Assembly (NCBI GenBank): GCA_023426125.1
Contig: JAFABI010000092.1
Location: 42,769-106,768 of the forward strand
DNA length: 64,000 nt
From: Bacillota bacterium
GTDB taxonomy: Bacteria > Bacillota > Clostridia > Acetivibrionales > DTU013
Reading direction: 5' to 3'
This document shows positions 15,720-25,056 of the stretch, piece after piece. The notes beneath the pieces are model-generated. The model saw only the letters and a program-made list of their open reading frames with translations. It did no database searches and was not told the DNA's origin. The position numbers and the translations under genes were made by a program. The stretch's first letter is position 1; each line of letters begins with the position of its first letter.

Positions 15720-17459
15720 ATGAAATATCTATTACAATTTTTAAAGGGTAAAAAGAAGATGCTGTTCCTAATCATCTTCACATCGTTGCTGCAGGCATTC
15801 GGAACCTTGTTGGTTCCTTATTTTGTTGCGGAAATCATCGATAAGGGCATTGCAGAAAAAAATATACCGGCCATAATAAGCATTGGATTGCAGATGCTGG
15901 CTGCGGCAGGCGTCACGGCCTTGGTTTCTCTTTTGGGCAGTTATCTGTGCGCCGATCTCGCAGCTATGGCGGGAAGGTACATGAGGGAAAAGTTATTTGA
16001 TAAGACGCAGCTGCTCTCTATCAAAGAGTTTAATCAATTCAGCACGGCGTCTATGATCACCCGTGCCACAGGAGATATCACAGTCATTCAGCAAACCATG
16101 ATTATGGTGACGCAGATGATTTTACCCACGCCGCTTGTTGCGGTTGCGGCGATTGTCATGACCGCTGCCATAAGTCCAAAACTGATTTATATCCCGCTGG
16201 CAGGCATGTTCCTTTTTTTTATCGGGATATTCCTTCTGTTTAAGAAAACAAGTCCGATATCGAAAACCATACAAAGGAGAATGGATACCGTCAACAGGAT
16301 TGTTCGGGAATCCATCATGGGGATTCGGGTTATCCGCGCTTTTGACAACACGGAATACGAACGGAAAAGGTCGGACGATACTTTTACGGAGTATGCCAAT
16401 AATATTATCCGTTTAAACAGAACCTTTGCCGCCTTTAGCCCGATGGTATGGATTATTATGGGGCTGACCATGGCGGCAGTCGTCTGGTTTGGCGGCAGCC
16501 TCGTGCTTCAGAATACGATACAGGTAGGAAGCATTTCTGCCGTAACGGAATATACCATTATGACGCTGATGTTCCTGATGATGTCGGCCATGGTGCTCGT
16601 TTATTTACCGAGAATGACGGCCTGCCTGGACCGAATACAGGAGGTATTGGATATCGACCCGGAAATAGCGGATACTACAGAGACACACGGACAGTTGGAT
16701 ACGAGCAATCCGGAAAAAATCACGTTTCAAAATGTTACTTTTACCTACAAAGGTGCTGAAGAGCCTGTTCTGGAAGATCTCAGCTTTACCTGTTGGGAGG
16801 GCAAAACCACCGCCATCATCGGCGGAACCGGTTCAGGTAAAAGTACCATTGCTGCATTGATGCTGCGACTGTACGACATTCAAAAGGGAGAGATCCTACT
16901 GGAGGGAAAGGATATCCGTGATATTACACAGCATGAGCTTCGTGAGCGGATCAGCTATGTGCCTCAAAAAGCTTTTCTATTTAGTGGCACGATTGCAGAT
17001 AACCTGCAAATGGGAAAAAAAGATGCCACCATGGAGGAATTGCAGCATGCCGCAAGAATCGCCCAGGCGGATTCCTTTATTGGATCTCTGGAAGCAGGCT
17101 ATGACAGCCCGGTGGCCCAGGCAGGCATCAACTTTTCGGGAGGGCAGAAGCAAAGGCTGTGTATCGCACGCGCACTGGTAAAAAAGGCACCGGTTTATGT
17201 GTTCGATGACAGTTTTTCCGCACTGGACTTCAAGACGGATGCTGCCCTGCGTGTCGCATTAAAACGGGAGATGCGGAAAGCTGCTGTTGTAATCATCGCC
17301 CAGCGGATCAGCACCATCATGGATGCGGACCAGATCATTGTACTGGATGCGGGCAGAATCGCGGGGATCGGCAGGCATCAGGAACTGCTGAAAACATGCA
17401 GCGTATACAAAGAAATTGCTGACTCACAGCTGACGGAAAAGGAGGCGAACAGAGCATGA
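15720..17459 (+). CDS. Heterodimeric ABC multidrug exporter, subunit with degenerate site
   Basis: A 579-residue half-transporter: six membrane helices (residues about 15-300) fused to an ATPase domain. Walker A GGTGSGKST is near residue 368, signature NFSGGQKQR near 475, Walker B VYVFDDSFSALD. The catalytic Glu after Walker B is Asp, as in the degenerate-site subunit of TM287/288, LmrCD and BmrCD. AGGGGGGCC sits before the ATG. The stop overlaps the next gene's ATG by 4 bp, so the two halves are translationally coupled and surely pair. The substrate is probably a lipophilic drug or peptide. Confidence 0.92.
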   Translation: MKYLLQFLKGKKKMLFLIIFTSLLQAFGTLLVPYFVAEIIDKGIAEKNIPAIISIGLQMLAAAGVTALVSLLGSYLCADLAAMAGRYMREKLFDKTQLLSIKEFNQFSTASMITRATGDITVIQQTMIMVTQMILPTPLVAVAAIVMTAAISPKLIYIPLAGMFLFFIGIFLLFKKTSPISKTIQRRMDTVNRIVRESIMGIRVIRAFDNTEYERKRSDDTFTEYANNIIRLNRTFAAFSPMVWIIMGLTMAAVVWFGGSLVLQNTIQVGSISAVTEYTIMTLMFLMMSAMVLVYLPRMTACLDRIQEVLDIDPEIADTTETHGQLDTSNPEKITFQNVTFTYKGAEEPVLEDLSFTCWEGKTTAIIGGTGSGKSTIAALMLRLYDIQKGEILLEGKDIRDITQHELRERISYVPQKAFLFSGTIADNLQMGKKDATMEELQHAARIAQADSFIGSLEAGYDSPVAQAGINFSGGQKQRLCIARALVKKAPVYVFDDSFSALDFKTDAALRVALKREMRKAAVVIIAQRISTIMDADQIIVLDAGRIAGIGRHQELLKTCSVYKEIADSQLTEKEANRA

Positions 17460-19306
17460 AAGACAACAAAGATAAGAATAAAAAGCGGCCCATGAGCACT
17501 TTTGAAATTGAAGATGTCCCAAAAAACTCAAAAGCGGCGGTCAAAAAGCTGCTGAGCCTATTGATACAGCAAAAATGGGCACTGATTATGGTTGTATTTG
17601 CTACTCTGGTGAGTATCGGCTTATTTGCTATAACGCCACTCATTTTAGGTAGGGCTATCGACGCATTGATTCAGGGAATCAAGGAGCAGGGGTTTGGCGG
17701 TGGATTTACCATGCTGGCGGATATCCTGCAAGGGCCTCTGCTCCTGTTTCTGGGCGCCTACCTGGTAAGTTCCTTCTTTTCCTTTATACAGGAATATATC
17801 ATGGCCGGCGTAGGAGAAAAACTGGTACTATCCCTGCGTAAAAAGATGAGTGAAAAAATCACCAAACTGCCCTTGCGCTATTATGATTCCCATCAAACAG
17901 GAGACGTGTTAAGCAGAATAACCAATGACCTGGACAGGGTGGCAGAGGTTCTGAAAACAGGCTCGCTACAATTTATCAGTGCCGTATTTAACATTACCAT
18001 CAGTATCCTCATCATGCTGTCCCAAAGCCCTCTGTTGACGGTGCTGATTTTAGCGGCCATGTCCGTAAGCGTATTCGCCACCAAATGGATTTCGGAGAAA
18101 AACTTTGAAGTCGCGGCTGAAAACCAGGCCGTTTTAGGAGAGCTGAATGGAACTATTGAAGAGTTCTACACAGGCAATCTCATTATCAAAAGCTTCAATC
18201 AGCAGGAAACAGTTACAAATATCGTCCGGGAGATCAGCCAGAGACAGTACACCGCCAATAAAAAAGCGCAGTTCGTCATGTACGCGATTTATCCGGCCAT
18301 CCGTTTTCTGACCCAGCTTGGATTTGTTGTTACTGCCATTGCGGGCGGTATATTTGCTGCTAATGGCAGCATGACGATTGGTACTGTGCAAGCGTTTTTA
18401 CAATATGTCAATCAGATTTCCGACCCCATTACCCAAGCCTCTTACTTCCTGAATTCTTTGCAAGCAGCATTGGCGTCTGCGGAACGTGTCTTCGAATTTC
18501 TTGCTGAAGAGGAGGAAATACCGGATACCGCTTCGCCAAAGCATATCACTGTCCCCCAAGGCGCGGTCAGCTTTGAACATGTGCGCTTTGGCTATGCTCC
18601 CGACGCAATATTAATGCAGGATATCAGCTTTTCAGTACGCCCGAATGAAATGGTTGCGATTGTCGGACCTACCGGGGCCGGGAAGACAACGCTGGTCAAC
18701 CTGCTCATGCGGTTCTATGAGCTAAATGGAGGCAGGATTCTCATAGACAGCACGGATATCAGGGATCTTCCCAAAAGCGAGCTTCGGAAGATGGTTGGAA
18801 TGGTGCTTCAGGATACCTGGCTCTTCCAGGGCACCATTGCCGGGAACATTGCCTATGGGAAAATGGATGCCACCCGCGAAGAAATCGTACAGGCGGCAAA
18901 AGCGGCAAGGTGCGACCATTTTATCCGTACTTTGGAAAAAGGATACGATACCGTCATCTCCAGTGAGGACGGCAGTGTATCCCAGGGGCAGATGCAATTA
19001 TTGACCATTGCCAGGGCGATGCTTGCCAATCCGGCTCTGATGATTCTCGATGAAGCGACCTCCAGCGTTGACACCAGAACTGAAGTGGAAGTGCAAAAAG
19101 CAATGGCTCAGATCATGAAAGGAAAAACGAGCTTCGTGATTGCCCACCGGCTCTCCACCATAAAATCAGCCGACATGATTCTGGTCATGAAGAACGGCAC
19201 GATTATTGAAAAGGGAACCCATGAAGAGCTACTGGCCGGGGATACCTTTTACGCGGATTTGTATAACAGTCAATTTAGCAATGGAGCAATAGCGGCAGAG
19301 AGTTAA
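17456..19306 (+). CDS. Heterodimeric ABC multidrug exporter, subunit with consensus Glu
   Basis: A 616-residue half-transporter partnering the preceding gene. A basic cytosolic N-terminus of about 40 residues leads into six helices. The ATPase has Walker A GPTGAGKTT near residue 404 and Walker B LMILDEATSSVD with the catalytic Glu. Its signature reads SVSQGQMQL instead of LSGGQ. An altered signature here together with the Asp in the partner is exactly the asymmetric pattern of TM288-type pairs, leaving one fully active ATP site. No target-specific feature is visible. Confidence 0.92.
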   Translation: MKDNKDKNKKRPMSTFEIEDVPKNSKAAVKKLLSLLIQQKWALIMVVFATLVSIGLFAITPLILGRAIDALIQGIKEQGFGGGFTMLADILQGPLLLFLGAYLVSSFFSFIQEYIMAGVGEKLVLSLRKKMSEKITKLPLRYYDSHQTGDVLSRITNDLDRVAEVLKTGSLQFISAVFNITISILIMLSQSPLLTVLILAAMSVSVFATKWISEKNFEVAAENQAVLGELNGTIEEFYTGNLIIKSFNQQETVTNIVREISQRQYTANKKAQFVMYAIYPAIRFLTQLGFVVTAIAGGIFAANGSMTIGTVQAFLQYVNQISDPITQASYFLNSLQAALASAERVFEFLAEEEEIPDTASPKHITVPQGAVSFEHVRFGYAPDAILMQDISFSVRPNEMVAIVGPTGAGKTTLVNLLMRFYELNGGRILIDSTDIRDLPKSELRKMVGMVLQDTWLFQGTIAGNIAYGKMDATREEIVQAAKAARCDHFIRTLEKGYDTVISSEDGSVSQGQMQLLTIARAMLANPALMILDEATSSVDTRTEVEVQKAMAQIMKGKTSFVIAHRLSTIKSADMILVMKNGTIIEKGTHEELLAGDTFYADLYNSQFSNGAIAAES

Positions 19307-19449
19307 AATACTCCCGAGCATAATTTTTGCTGAATGTAGACTGTTTCCCGCAGCTGATGACCCTCAAAGGGAAGAAGAAGCACATTGTTTCATTTGACAT
19401 CGTAGCATCCTCCAACCTTATTTGGGTTATCAGTGCTTTTCATGGTAAT

Positions 19450-19498
19450 AAAAAAGGGCTATGCTTTTCATTGTTTTGAAAAACATAGCCCGCATATT
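19450..19498. terminator. Bidirectional terminator
   Basis: GGGCTATG (19456-19463) pairs with CATAGCCC (19484-19491), with an inner TTTTC/GAAAA stem, an A run on the left and a T-rich run on the right. It lies between the convergent ABC operon and the methyltransferase gene and can serve both. Confidence 0.7.
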
Positions 19499-19510
19499 TT
19501 ATTTCTAACT

Positions 19511-20113
19511 CTATTTCTGAGAATCAAGAATAAACAAAGATGCATCATGCCCCATGAATATTTTACTTCCGGTATAAAAAGTTTTAGATTGAATATCTCT
19601 GTATCCTATTTTTGTCATAATATCAGTTAACTCTATTTGATCAAATCCGTTATGAACCATATCCGAAACTATTTTTTCATTTTTATCAAAATCTACAATT
19701 AGTAAATGTCCGCTTTCATTTAGAACCTTATATAATCTTGATAAAACTAATTCAACATCATTAATATGGAGCAAGACCTGAGCCATAAAAATACAGTCTG
19801 CATGTAAATCCGAAAGACTATCTTTTTCAAAGTCAAAGCATAATGTAGATGCATTCTGTATATTAGAACCGGAGATTTTTTGCTTTATCTGATTAATCAT
19901 GCTTTGCGATGTATCCAGAAAAAGTATAGAATTAAAATCGTTTAACAAGCCCATTCCTACAAGACCCGTTCCACACCCAAAATCAATAGCATTCTTGCTT
20001 TTAGCATCAACTAAATATTCACGAATGGTATTTGATGATACCTTTGCAATTTGGATTCTTTCAGAAGTGTCATATATATCAGCTATCATTTCAAACTTAT
20101 CCGTATTCCCCAT
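19511..20113 (-). CDS. Class I SAM-dependent methyltransferase
   Basis: A 200-residue soluble methyltransferase. Motif I is AIDFGCGTGLVGMGLL near residue 50, motif II FLDTSQSMINQIKQKI, motif III region DLHADCIFMAQVLLHI and the post motif LLIVDFDKN. It belongs to the broad Methyltransf_11/25 group; the substrate is not predictable. ATG at 20113 (MGNTDKFEM) is chosen because GGAGAGG lies 5 bases upstream; the open frame continues to 20158. The same start sequence recurs as a relic at 27212. Confidence 0.83.
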   Translation of the reverse strand: MGNTDKFEMIADIYDTSERIQIAKVSSNTIREYLVDAKSKNAIDFGCGTGLVGMGLLNDFNSILFLDTSQSMINQIKQKISGSNIQNASTLCFDFEKDSLSDLHADCIFMAQVLLHINDVELVLSRLYKVLNESGHLLIVDFDKNEKIVSDMVHNGFDQIELTDIMTKIGYRDIQSKTFYTGSKIFMGHDASLFILDSQK

Positions 20114-20158
20114 TATTACCTCTCCAATCGGCGGTAACATATCAGCCATATAAATCAT

Positions 20159-20607
20159 TCCCTATACCTACATTATGTGCGTAATCTTTTCCTCCGTCAA
20201 TATAACACAGGTAAAATTTTTAAAGAATTACCCTTGTTTATATGACAGAAGCAACTTTTTCTTATATTTTTCCACTTATCTAGCCAAAGACGGAATTGAC
20301 CAAAGGTACAAATGCTCAGTTGGAGGTGAAGCTTAGTATCTTCAAGGACATACCGGATTACTTACCATTGAGGTTGATGGTGATGTTGATGCCATAACAG
20401 GCTATGTGTACCCATGTAACAGTATCAAACGTATCCTCTGATTATATAAAAAATCCTCTGATGAAAATTCGCCAGGTCTTGACTTGAACTTTTTTTTGTA
20501 ATCTTAGTACCCCTCTTTATTCTGTTTCGTTCATCGCGGCGAGTGACGCTCGTTGGGATTGGCCTGAAGTTGCAGGGTTTGGGGCGGCTTGCCCTGCTTG
20601 CAGGTTT
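20159..20607. other. Gene-poor gap with coding remnants
   Basis: No intact gene. Around 20340-20442 the plus strand reads GHTGLLTIEVDGDVDAITGY and ends at a TGA; around 20495-20612 it reads a hydrophobic stretch ending RLALLAGL. Both lack starts and look like scraps of lost genes. I do not recognise either. Confidence 0.4.
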
Positions 20608-20934
20608 GTGAAAGCCTGTAAAGGTTCGATGTATGCATATGGATTCTATATCTTTGCTGCTTTTGCCAGCTTTGCGGTAACACTCTTATTTGTAGCCTTG
20701 ATTTTGCCGTCGAATTATTCCCTGGGTGTCAATGCCGGGTTTGTTATTATGTTAGTACTGTTAGGTGTGATTTTACTTCTGGGTTTTTGGTCGCGCAAGA
20801 ACGAAAATGCCATTTCAATGTTTGTTGTTGACAACTTTGAACTTTGCATTGGGCTTGCCGCTTTGACGGTCATTGTAATTTGTATATTGTCTTATGTGCT
20901 GTCGGTATTTTTCTTCAAGAAAAAACATGCGTAA
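20608..20934 (+). pseudogene. C-terminal fragment of a membrane protein, possibly ABC-2 permease
   Basis: About 100 residues with three to four hydrophobic helices (YIFAAFASFAVTLLFVALIL, VIMLVLLGVILLLGFW, ELCIGLAALTVIVICILSYV) ending in a basic tail FFFKKKHA. This helix pattern with a short lysine tail resembles the last part of small ABC-2-type permeases. There is no ribosome site and no partner ATPase nearby. It overlaps the opposite MFS remnant. Confidence 0.4.
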
Positions 20935-21174
20935 TTGTATCCGGTGTAAAACTGAGATGATTGAAAAAAGCGTAAGCAGCAGGAGTATGATCCCGGAAAC
21001 AAAAAACCACAACGATACTCCCCTGTTTTCAGCAACTGGGCCTGCTATAAGCAATCCCAAAGGCATAGTCGCTGAACTGAGGCTTCCGATCAGGGAAAAA
21101 GCACGCCCCATCCGATCCGGGGCGATGGTTTCCTGCATATAGGCGATATAGGGACTGCTTTTGGTAAACCGGAA
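20815..21174 (-). pseudogene. MFS transporter, C-terminal fragment
   Basis: The minus strand reads SSPYIAYMQETIAPDRMGRA, then FSLIGSLSSATMPLGLLIAG and GVSLWFFVSGIILLLLTLFS. This is the usual end of DHA3-type (MefA-like) exporters, in which Q-E-x-I-x-P-x-x-x-G-R-x-F precedes the last two helices. The frame is closed by a stop just upstream, so ten helices are missing. The last ~40 residues of the open frame are probably not native. Confidence 0.65.
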
Positions 21175-21177
21175 TTA

Positions 21178-21275
21178 AGTACTGGTGCAAATATAACTTC
21201 CCGTATAAGTTTCTGAAAATGCAGTCCATTGCAACCTACACTTTCAGAAAAACGGGAAGTAATATTTGCAGTACT
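21178..21275. repeat. 98-bp imperfect inverted repeat bounded by AGTACT
   Basis: The left arm runs AGTACTGGTGCAAATATAAC TTCCCGT and on to TTTCTGAAA. The right arm, read in reverse, is AGTACTGCAAATATTACTTC CCGT and on to TTTCTGAAA. The arms of roughly 45 bp differ by a few bases and small gaps. It sits 1 bp behind the permease stop and 3 bp after the MFS scrap, like a small non-coding mobile repeat, and could also act as a 3' RNA hairpin. Confidence 0.65.
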
Positions 21276-21276
21276 C

Positions 21277-23235
21277 CTAAGCCACCTCTCTTTTGATTTC
21301 TTTCACAAAGCTCAGATAAGTTAACATAAAATACAAAGAATATATCATTCCGAACCCAATAAGAGCTCCTATCATATAGCGAAACATCATCGGTTTATTT
21401 ACATAGGAATTAAAGATATTCCCGATGGAGTTGAACAGGGATATGGAAATAGGAATCGAAATAAGCAGCGGTACCGCAAAATGTATTAGCATCTGTTGCA
21501 GAATCATACAATCAATACGATACTCAGACATACCCAACTGTGACATTCTCTTATATTGGCAGCGATGCTTAACCAAATCTCCAAGCTGTTGAATAGCCAT
21601 GATTGCAGACATCACGCAAGCAAAAATCAATCCGATATAAAACATGGTAAAAGATACGATAAGGACAGCCGTAGCGTTATCTGCTTTTAGCCCCCCCTTT
21701 ACACTCAACCTTTCATGAATATTCTCCCCCACGGCTATTTCCAACAACTTTTCGATGTTGCTTCTGGTAGTTTCCGTAGTTTCCTCCACTGTCGATATTG
21801 CCATAACAGTATGGTTAACTCCCAGATCCGAGGCTATTTTATCCGGGATAACAATAACAAAATAAACTCCATTCATTCCCTCAAGACCAAAGCCTTCGGT
21901 ATACATAGCACGCAATGGATAGGTCTTGCCGTTTATGATCATATCCGTGCTATCCAGCTTCGATACCTCTTCCTTAACATATCCTACACCATGCAGCAGG
22001 TATCCTTCCCGGCATTCAACCGGCTCGCTATAACCCAGCATCTTTCGAAGCTTTGCATAATCACTGTACTTCATATAGGTGCCCCAGTCTGATTCTGTTA
22101 CTTCTCTCTTAAAAAAGCCACCGACATCAGCTAAGCCTACATCGTATATATTATATTGATATTTCTCACGTATCCCCTCATGATATTCCAGGTAATCAAT
22201 GACTTTGTTAAAGTCTTCCTTCTCGTTAGCACTGGTACACATGACATCAAAAGGTGCCCTCGATATAAATAGCTCATCCAGGAAGCCCTTCATCAGCATT
22301 CCTGTTTGAACTGCAAGAAAGGTTAAGGTTATCAGCACTGCAAGATTCCCCAGAGTGAATCTCATTGTATTCATTTTGGCTGCCAGTGCTCTGAATATAA
22401 TCATACGGTTTCCTTTGTACTTGCGGCTTCCGCGGAGGAAAAGACGTACCATCGCCGGTGATATACTGATATAACATCCGTAGATACAGGCAATGACGCT
22501 TACGATACTGATGAACAGATTTGAAAAAGTAGCTAATTCCGGTTTAACAACCGTTATATAATACATAAAAACCAATCCGAAAATTCCGATAAAGCAAAAT
22601 GCAATAAAAGAGATTATATTTCCGCTGCTTTTTTTATAAATTTCCTGTACTTCACTTTTCTTTTCGGAGCACATCAGATCATAAATGCTCATTTTTCTCA
22701 GCTTACGACTGTTGGAAAGCAGTGACAAAAGCATCATGCCAGCTGCATAAGCTGCAGTAAGTCCCAGGACTTTCAGTGAAAAGTAGAAAACCGGTTGATA
22801 ATCTACCTCAAACACTTTCATGATGATAACAGATAAAACCTGAAAAAGTATGGTGCCGAAAAAAATGCCCATTACTAACGAAGCCAGGCATAGCAATAAA
22901 TTTTCAACAAAAAACATACGGTAAATATATCTGCTTTTCATTCCAAGAAGCATATAGATGCTGAATTCTTTTCCCCGCTGTTTTATCATATAACGAATGA
23001 TATAATTTATTAGCCATCCTATAACCAAAACAATTATAATAGCGATCAGTTTATTTACTTCCCGGAAATCTTCCATTGACACACTAAGCTTCATAAGATC
23101 CGGGGAATAGCAGATTAAGTTGAAGGCATAGATTAGCGTAAAGGAAATCGTTAAGGTCAGGATATAGATGCTGTAGTCCCTAAGAGACCGTTTCATGTTC
23201 CGGATGGATAATTCAGCCAACATCCTTAACATCAC
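21277..23235 (-). CDS. Bce-type ABC transporter permease
   Basis: A 652-residue FtsX-like permease of the antimicrobial-peptide resistance class (BceB/VraG/YxdM). The N-terminus has helix 1 (RDYSIYILTLTISFTLIYAF), then helices at about 60-170, and four more at 210-310. A large extracellular domain spans about 320-520, and three helices close the C-terminus. KQRGKEFSIYMLLGMKSRYI is the typical cytosolic signature. It overlaps the upstream ATPase gene by 23 bp. In this class the big outer loop senses bacitracin-like or lantibiotic peptides and passes the signal to the partner kinase. Confidence 0.9.
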   Translation of the reverse strand: MMLRMLAELSIRNMKRSLRDYSIYILTLTISFTLIYAFNLICYSPDLMKLSVSMEDFREVNKLIAIIIVLVIGWLINYIIRYMIKQRGKEFSIYMLLGMKSRYIYRMFFVENLLLCLASLVMGIFFGTILFQVLSVIIMKVFEVDYQPVFYFSLKVLGLTAAYAAGMMLLSLLSNSRKLRKMSIYDLMCSEKKSEVQEIYKKSSGNIISFIAFCFIGIFGLVFMYYITVVKPELATFSNLFISIVSVIACIYGCYISISPAMVRLFLRGSRKYKGNRMIIFRALAAKMNTMRFTLGNLAVLITLTFLAVQTGMLMKGFLDELFISRAPFDVMCTSANEKEDFNKVIDYLEYHEGIREKYQYNIYDVGLADVGGFFKREVTESDWGTYMKYSDYAKLRKMLGYSEPVECREGYLLHGVGYVKEEVSKLDSTDMIINGKTYPLRAMYTEGFGLEGMNGVYFVIVIPDKIASDLGVNHTVMAISTVEETTETTRSNIEKLLEIAVGENIHERLSVKGGLKADNATAVLIVSFTMFYIGLIFACVMSAIMAIQQLGDLVKHRCQYKRMSQLGMSEYRIDCMILQQMLIHFAVPLLISIPISISLFNSIGNIFNSYVNKPMMFRYMIGALIGFGMIYSLYFMLTYLSFVKEIKREVA

Positions 23236-23980
23236 CTCCCAGCACCGTAACTACATCCAGAATCTCTCCAAAGAATTGCCGCCGGCTCTTTTCTCCCCTC
23301 TGAAGCTCATCGAATAACTTGCCATCGCGAAGGAATAAAATCCGGCTGCAATAGCTGGCAGAGAAAATATCATGGGTAACCATTATTATCGTGGCATTTC
23401 TTTCTTTATTCATTTTCGAGAGAGTATCTAACAGAATCTGGGATGATTTCGAGTCCAGCGCCCCGGTGGGTTCATCTGCAAGTATCAGTCCGGGTTTGCA
23501 TATCAGGGCTCTTGCACAGGCACAGCGCTGCCTTTCTCCACCGGAGACCTGATACGGAAATTTATCAAGCAAATGACGAATTTCCAGAACTTCAGCCACC
23601 TCCTCCACATTTGAAGCAATCTGATCGCGTTTCATTTTTCCGATGATTGGTGCAAGTGCAATGTTTTCCCCTATCGTCAGGGTATCCAGCAGATTATAAT
23701 CCTGAAATATAAAGCCAAGATTGCGTTGTCTGAATTCTGCGGTTTTTGATCCGGGTAATGCGGTTATATCGGTACCTGACAGATAGATATGACCGGATGA
23801 AACCGTATCAATCGTAGAAATGCAGTTTAATAAAGTAGACTTACCGCTCCCTGAGGCGCCCATGATAGCAAGAAACTCGTTTTCCCTTACTTCAAAGGAC
23901 ACATCATTGAGCGCCTGGGTAATAACACTTTTACTGCCATAATACTTCACAACATGCTCAACCTTTAATAATTTTTCCAT
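23213..23980 (-). CDS. Bce-type ABC transporter ATP-binding protein
   Basis: A 255-residue ATPase partner of the permease. Walker A is GASGSGKST near residue 42, the Q-loop sits in FIFQDYNLLDTLTIGENIAL, signature VSGGERQR near 145, Walker B LILADEPTGALD and the H-loop IIMVTHD. ATG at 23980 is chosen since AGGAGA stands 9 bases upstream; the frame is open to 24001. Together with the permease it removes or shields peptide antibiotics at the membrane. Confidence 0.92.
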   Translation of the reverse strand: MEKLLKVEHVVKYYGSKSVITQALNDVSFEVRENEFLAIMGASGSGKSTLLNCISTIDTVSSGHIYLSGTDITALPGSKTAEFRQRNLGFIFQDYNLLDTLTIGENIALAPIIGKMKRDQIASNVEEVAEVLEIRHLLDKFPYQVSGGERQRCACARALICKPGLILADEPTGALDSKSSQILLDTLSKMNKERNATIIMVTHDIFSASYCSRILFLRDGKLFDELQRGEKSRRQFFGEILDVVTVLGGDVKDVG

Positions 23981-24045
23981 ATGTAACATTCTCCTAGCCA
24001 AATATTATTTACCAGACAATAACATCTTCAGGATTTAATGTCTAC

Positions 24046-25056
24046 TTACAATTCTGTAAGCTGTCCACATGGAAATGATATCATTATTTTTGTTCTGCAA
24101 TTTACTTCCGATTCAGCCGAAATTGTCAGTCCCATTTTATCGCAAAGATTTTTACAGATAAACAGTCCCATACCGGTAGCATTCAATTTTTTCCGGTCAC
24201 TCCCTGTGAAGCCCCGCTCAAAAATGCGTGGTAAATCAGCCTTCGATATTCCGATTCCATTGTCTTCAACCATCAATGAGATGTTATGAGCTGTCTTTTC
24301 CGCTGCAAATTTTAATACCGGATTACAATCCTTATGATATTTGACTGCATTGGAAATAAGCTGATTGAGTATAAAGGTTACCCATTTTTCATCAGAATAG
24401 ACAACACATACATCCGGAACTAAATCCTCTATAGTAAAGCCGAAGCTTTGCAGAATTGTCCGGTTTCGCAGCAGTGCAGCATTAATTGCGTCTGATAAAC
24501 TGAATCTTCGTATGAAATAGTCCTTTTCCACCAATTCGCTCCGTGCATAATAAAGCACCTGCTCCAGTAAAAAATCAATTGCTTCCATTTCCCTGCTGAT
24601 TTCCTTCGTTACCGCTGCAGGATTATTAAAACACAAAAGCTTGATTGCAGATACCGGATTCTTTACCTCATGAATCCATTCTTCTATATAGCTTTTATAG
24701 TCAGCCTGGCTTCGCTTACATTGTTCTACCTCTTCATTCATTGATTTACAGGCTGTTTTCAGCAATGCATAATATAGTTCTTCCTGAACGTTGTCAGGTT
24801 TTGTAACCACGTCACTGATCATATAAGATTTTTCCAGTGTTTCCATCATCTTATTGCAGTGATATGTACGTTCCTGAAGCCGGAAATACCCTACGCCCAG
24901 ATATATCCCAAAGAGGATAAAGCCGCTTATCCAGATAAACCCAATCATTAAGATATCGCATCCATAAAGCAGGAACAGTAACCCAATAAAAAATTCAAAA
25001 ATCATACTGAATGTTATAAATATCATCTTATCCTGTATATATCGGATCAAAGTCAT
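24046..25056 (-). CDS. Intramembrane-sensing histidine kinase, BceS-like
   Basis: A 336-residue kinase with two close N-terminal helices (FSMIFEFFIGLLFLLYG and IGFIWISGFILFGIYLGVG) and no sizeable outer domain, the mark of BceS-type sensors. The phospho-acceptor His is in EWIHEVKNPVSAIKLL near residue 129, the N box in LNQLISNAVKYH, and the G boxes VEDNGIGISKADL and GMGLFICKNL. It overlaps the regulator gene by 4 bp and lies just before the transporter genes. It is expected to be activated through the permease, not directly by peptide. Confidence 0.92.
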   Translation of the reverse strand: MTLIRYIQDKMIFITFSMIFEFFIGLLFLLYGCDILMIGFIWISGFILFGIYLGVGYFRLQERTYHCNKMMETLEKSYMISDVVTKPDNVQEELYYALLKTACKSMNEEVEQCKRSQADYKSYIEEWIHEVKNPVSAIKLLCFNNPAAVTKEISREMEAIDFLLEQVLYYARSELVEKDYFIRRFSLSDAINAALLRNRTILQSFGFTIEDLVPDVCVVYSDEKWVTFILNQLISNAVKYHKDCNPVLKFAAEKTAHNISLMVEDNGIGISKADLPRIFERGFTGSDRKKLNATGMGLFICKNLCDKMGLTISAESEVNCRTKIMISFPCGQLTEL

